Shown here: positions 63,351-64,000 of the stretch, piece after piece
How the letters are laid out: every line of letters begins with the position of its first letter
How positions within the stretch are numbered: position 1 is the first letter of the stretch
Assembly (NCBI RefSeq): GCF_015160855.1
Contig: NZ_CP063373.1
Span: forward strand, 7,911,001 to 7,975,000
From: Streptomyces ferrugineus
Lineage (GTDB): Bacteria > Actinomycetota > Actinomycetes > Streptomycetales > Streptomycetaceae
Length of the DNA: 64,000 nucleotides
Reading direction: 5' to 3'
Notes under the pieces: model-generated
What the model saw: the letters and a program-made list of their open reading frames with translations, nothing else
Told to the model about the DNA's origin: nothing
Databases searched by the model: none
Made by a program: the position numbers and the translations under genes

Positions 63351-64000
63351 ATGAGCGCTGAGGCGGCCGCGTTACGGCTGGGGACGACCGTGGCGAACAC
63401 GGCGGCGCAGATCTGGCTCGGCGGCAAGCGGCGCGAGCAGGAACGCCACCTGTCCGTCGAGGAGCTGGCCCGGGTGCGGGTGCCCGGTGTGAAGTTCTCG
63501 CGGAGCGTGAAGCGGCAGTTCGAGCAGATCGCCGACGCGGTGTTCGACCGCCTGGAGCCGTTCCTGGAGCATGAGTTCCGGGGTCTGTCCTCGGCCGGGG
63601 TGGTGGTCGACGCCGTCTGTGACACCTTCGCGGCGGCGGACCTCTCCGACGAGGCGCTGCTGGCGGCGGACGCCCAGCCGGCCGAGCTGATCCGGCGGAT
63701 CACTCGGGCGGTGCGTGCGCCGGTGGGTCTGAACGAGGCCGAAAGCAGCCTGTACGAGCGGCTCTTCGCCGAGTGCGTGGAGTACTACGTCCGGATCGTG
63801 CGCGGTCTGCCGGTGTTCGAGGAGCGGGCGGCTGCGGAACTGCTCGTGCGCACGTCGACGCTGGGCGGTGAGGTGGCCCGTCTGCTGGAGCGCCTGCCGG
63901 ACCGCTCCCTGTTCGCGCCGGAGGGCACGGACCAGGACACGGCGTTCCGGCGCCGGTACCTGGAGCTGGTCAGCGAGAGCCTGGACGAGGTGGAGCTGTT
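63351..64000 (+). CDS. NACHT-type protein, N-terminal part, with TTA codon 8
   Basis: ATG 63351 is eight bases after GGGAGGGG. The first 216 codons are open to the window end. Residues 1-216 are helical and match what I know as the N-terminal helical domain in front of NACHT ATPases (RVPGVKFSRSVKRQFEQIAD, LEPFLEHEFRGL, YYVRIVRGLPVFEERAAAEL). NACHT proteins act as STAND ATPases and some serve in phage defence. The Leu8 codon is TTA (63372-63374), which in Streptomyces requires the bldA tRNA. The NACHT core is beyond the window. Confidence 0.75.
   Translation, partial: MSAEAAALRLGTTVANTAAQIWLGGKRREQERHLSVEELARVRVPGVKFSRSVKRQFEQIADAVFDRLEPFLEHEFRGLSSAGVVVDAVCDTFAAADLSDEALLAADAQPAELIRRITRAVRAPVGLNEAESSLYERLFAECVEYYVRIVRGLPVFEERAAAELLVRTSTLGGEVARLLERLPDRSLFAPEGTDQDTAFRRRYLELVSESLDEVEL

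Overview
The window is high-GC DNA with GTG/TTG starts, short operons, conserved TGATG- or GTGA-type gene overlaps and gene families restricted to Streptomyces (NsdA, NdgR, conservons, HupS). It reads as chromosomal core of a Streptomyces species. From memory, gene order follows S. coelicolor from about SCO5586 (ffh) down to SCO5536 in reverse; that correspondence is recollection, not a search. I see no rRNA, CRISPR array, insertion sequence or integrase.

Layout. 1-5222: the start of ffh, then the nitrogen block amtB-glnK-glnD (minus strand) with a GlnR-type box upstream of amtB. 5223-11928: nsdA, a primase/polymerase-like protein, ftsY, a flavin-dependent oxidoreductase and the glucose permease glcP. 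11929-25781: smc, a small coiled-coil protein, acylphosphatase, a CAP-domain surface protein, an HxlR regulator, then the minus-strand run mutM, rnc, rpmF, yceD, a DivIVA-like coiled-coil protein, coaD, rsmD and recG. 26124-30889: a two-gene cassette (HSP90-family ATPase plus a 976-residue TPR protein) between recG and the DAK2 gene that I remember as neighbours. 30920-41444: DAK2 protein, rpmB, a decayed AfsR-like regulator, thiD-thiL, a stand-alone Lrp-type sensor domain, a DUF3515 lipoprotein, ddl, gpsA-plsC, cofC, a small OB-like protein, hupS and a small hypothetical. 41698-45984: leuCD facing their IclR regulator ndgR, and a DUF4188/MerR divergent pair with two operator copies. 46024-46500: five tRNA genes (Gln, Glu, Glu, Gln, Glu in transcript order). 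46593-52100: HAD hydrolase, a DUF4241 remnant, gltX-fumarylacetoacetase family gene, a secreted I36-type inhibitor, a lipoprotein and a short peptide gene with a repeated NPRRT motif. 52705-63251: two tandem conservons (cvnABCD twice), each a sensor kinase-like protein, a Roadblock protein, a DUF742 protein and a small GTPase. 63351-end: the start of a NACHT-type protein with a TTA codon at codon 8.

Functional links. AmtB, GlnK and GlnD form the ammonium-sensing unit; Ffh and FtsY are the two GTPases of co-translational membrane targeting; leuCD and ndgR form a biosynthesis/regulator pair; gltX lies near tRNA-Glu and tRNA-Gln genes, which a non-discriminating GluRS would both charge. The conservons are the clearest signalling systems here. 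The least-explained accessory items are the HSP90-TPR cassette with a 20-bp inverted repeat at its front edge, a dispersed palindromic repeat found both between genes and inside the smc hinge coding region, two decayed genes, and the NPRRT peptide.
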